DNA of 5,420 nucleotides, taken from assembly GCA_900754435.1 (NCBI GenBank), contig CAAECT010000171.1, positions 1 to 5,420 on the forward strand, given 5' to 3'. This document shows, one piece after another, positions 4,357 through 5,420 of this stretch. The first letter of the stretch is position 1; each line of letters begins with the position of its first letter. The position numbers and the translations under genes were made by a program. The notes under the pieces were generated by a model. It was not told the origin of the DNA. It worked only from the letters and a program-made list of their open reading frames with translations, and made no database searches. The stretch is from an uncultured Collinsella sp. (GTDB lineage Bacteria > Actinomycetota > Coriobacteriia > Coriobacteriales > Coriobacteriaceae).

Positions 4357-5420
4357 TTAGGGGCGGACCTGGCCGGTGCCGCGGAGCTTGTATTTGTAGG
4401 TGGTGAGGGCCTCGGCGGCAAAGGGGCCACGGGCGTGGAGTTTTTGGGTCGAGATGCCGATCTCGGCGCCCAGGCCAAACTCGCCGCCGTCGGTGAAGCG
4501 CGTGCTGGCGTTGGCGTACACGGCCGAGGCATCGACCGCATCCAGGAAGCACTCGCAAGCATCCGTGTCCTCGGCAACGATGGCCTCGGAGTGCATCGTG
4601 CCGTAGCGGTTGATGTGTGCGATGGCCTCGTCCTCGTTTGCCACGACCTTCACGCTCATCTCGAGAGCCAGGTACTCGCGACCCCAGTCCTCCTCAGTCG
4701 CGGCGACGTAGTTGTCGCCCTCGGCAAGCCCAGCGTCGGCACATGCGGCGCACGTGGCCTCGTCGCCGTGAATGAGCACGCCGTGGTCGTGCAGCACGGC
4801 AACGACCGCCGGCAAAAACGAATCTGCCACGGCACGGTCGACCAGCAGCGACTCGGCGGCATTGCACACGCCTACGCGCTGGGTCTTGGCATTAACGATA
4901 ATGTTGAGCGCCTTATCAAAGTCGGCGGATTCATGCACGTAGATGTGGCAGTTGCCAGTGGCCGTCTCGATCACCGGCACAAGCGACTCGCGCACGCAGC
5001 GCTGGATCAGGCCTGCACCGCCGCGCGGAATGAGTACGTCGACAATGCCGCGGAGCTTCATGAGCTCGCCAGTGGCCTCGCGGTCGGTGGACTCGATCAT
5101 CGACACGGCCTCGCGCGGGAAGCCCTTGGCCTCGAGCGCATCGGCCAGCAGCTCGGCGATCATGGCACACGAGTGATAGGCCAGCGAGCCGCCGCGCAGA
5201 ATACAGGCGTTGCCGGTACGGATGCAGATGCCTGCGGCGTCGGCCGTCACGTTGGGGCGCGCCTCGTAGACCATAGCGACCAGGCCCAGCGGAACACTCA
5301 CACGGGTCAGGTCCACGCCGCTTGCAAGCACGCGGTGGTCGAGCACGCGGCCCACGGGATCGGGCAGCTCGGCGAGCTTTTCCAGGCCGGCGGCCATGCC
5401 CTCGACGCGCTCAGGCGTCA
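4357..5420 (-). CDS. proA: Glutamate-5-semialdehyde dehydrogenase (gamma-glutamyl phosphate reductase), partial
   Basis: ProA reduces gamma-glutamyl phosphate with NADPH to glutamate-5-semialdehyde, the second step of proline synthesis. About 353 C-terminal residues are present. Comparison with the roughly 417-residue E. coli protein suggests that about 70 N-terminal residues lie beyond the right edge. The frame is open to the edge and reads TPERVEGMAAG before the internal ATG at 5397, matching ProA and showing that this ATG is not the start. Recognisable segments are VYEARPNVTADAAG and CILRGGS (cofactor-binding half), LIPRGGAGLI, VIETATGNCHIYVH, the catalytic Cys in QRVGVCNAAESLLVD (codon 4864-4866), and the C-terminal GISTQKLHARGPFAAEALTT ending in GTGQVRP. 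In many bacteria proB lies immediately upstream; that would be outside this window. The gene converges with the HD gene, and the hairpin at 4306-4342 lies between them. Confidence 0.97.
   Translation of the reverse strand, partial: TPERVEGMAAGLEKLAELPDPVGRVLDHRVLASGVDLTRVSVPLGLVAMVYEARPNVTADAAGICIRTGNACILRGGSLAYHSCAMIAELLADALEAKGFPREAVSMIESTDREATGELMKLRGIVDVLIPRGGAGLIQRCVRESLVPVIETATGNCHIYVHESADFDKALNIIVNAKTQRVGVCNAAESLLVDRAVADSFLPAVVAVLHDHGVLIHGDEATCAACADAGLAEGDNYVAATEEDWGREYLALEMSVKVVANEDEAIAHINRYGTMHSEAIVAEDTDACECFLDAVDASAVYANASTRFTDGGEFGLGAEIGISTQKLHARGPFAAEALTTYKYKLRGTGQVRP

Noticed and set aside
5397..5397. ATG at 5395-5397 as the proA start
   Set aside because: The frame stays open to the edge and the residues before it (TPERVEG) match the ProA family. 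About 70 residues expected at the N-terminus would otherwise be missing.

Overview
The window looks like chromosomal DNA of a high-GC, Gram-positive gut actinobacterium of the class Coriobacteriia, most likely Collinsella or a close relative. I base this on the GC-rich third codon positions, the CarD/CdnL regulator, the strong AGGAGG-type ribosome sites and the style of the intergenic repeats. The assignment comes from recall and was not searched. All recognised genes are ordinary chromosomal housekeeping genes, and there is no phage, plasmid or CRISPR locus.

Layout. Positions 1-363 (minus) hold the first 121 codons of a gene that runs off the left edge. It starts at GTG and encodes an Ala/Pro/Lys/Arg-rich, probably disordered N-terminus, possibly that of transcription termination factor Rho. 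Positions 364-894 form a 531-base intergenic stretch. It contains a putative promoter, palindrome and leader hairpin for the left gene, a 27-bp near-perfect inverted repeat (620-769), and the intrinsic terminator of argS (816-847). Positions 895-2748 (minus) are a complete arginyl-tRNA synthetase gene. Positions 2749-3090 are a divergent promoter region between argS and the next gene, with several TGCAT palindromes. Positions 3091-3576 (plus) encode a CarD/CdnL-family RNA-polymerase-binding protein, followed by a strong hairpin terminator. Positions 3687-4286 (plus) encode an HD-superfamily hydrolase of the COG2316 type, followed by a second hairpin with the same 37-bp core. Positions 4357-5420 (minus) encode glutamate-5-semialdehyde dehydrogenase (ProA), cut by the right edge before its start codon.

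How the genes work together. They are mostly independent transcription units, each with its own terminator: argS for arginine charging of tRNA, carD for transcription initiation control, the HD gene for an unknown metal-dependent hydrolysis, and proA for the second step of proline synthesis. If the left gene is Rho, the region carries regulators of both transcription initiation and termination. The points most worth checking are the non-coding repeats: the identical 37-bp hairpins that bracket the HD gene, and the 150-bp inverted-repeat element upstream of the left gene. The absence of any tryptophan from the CarD protein is also notable. I found no clear new multi-gene system.
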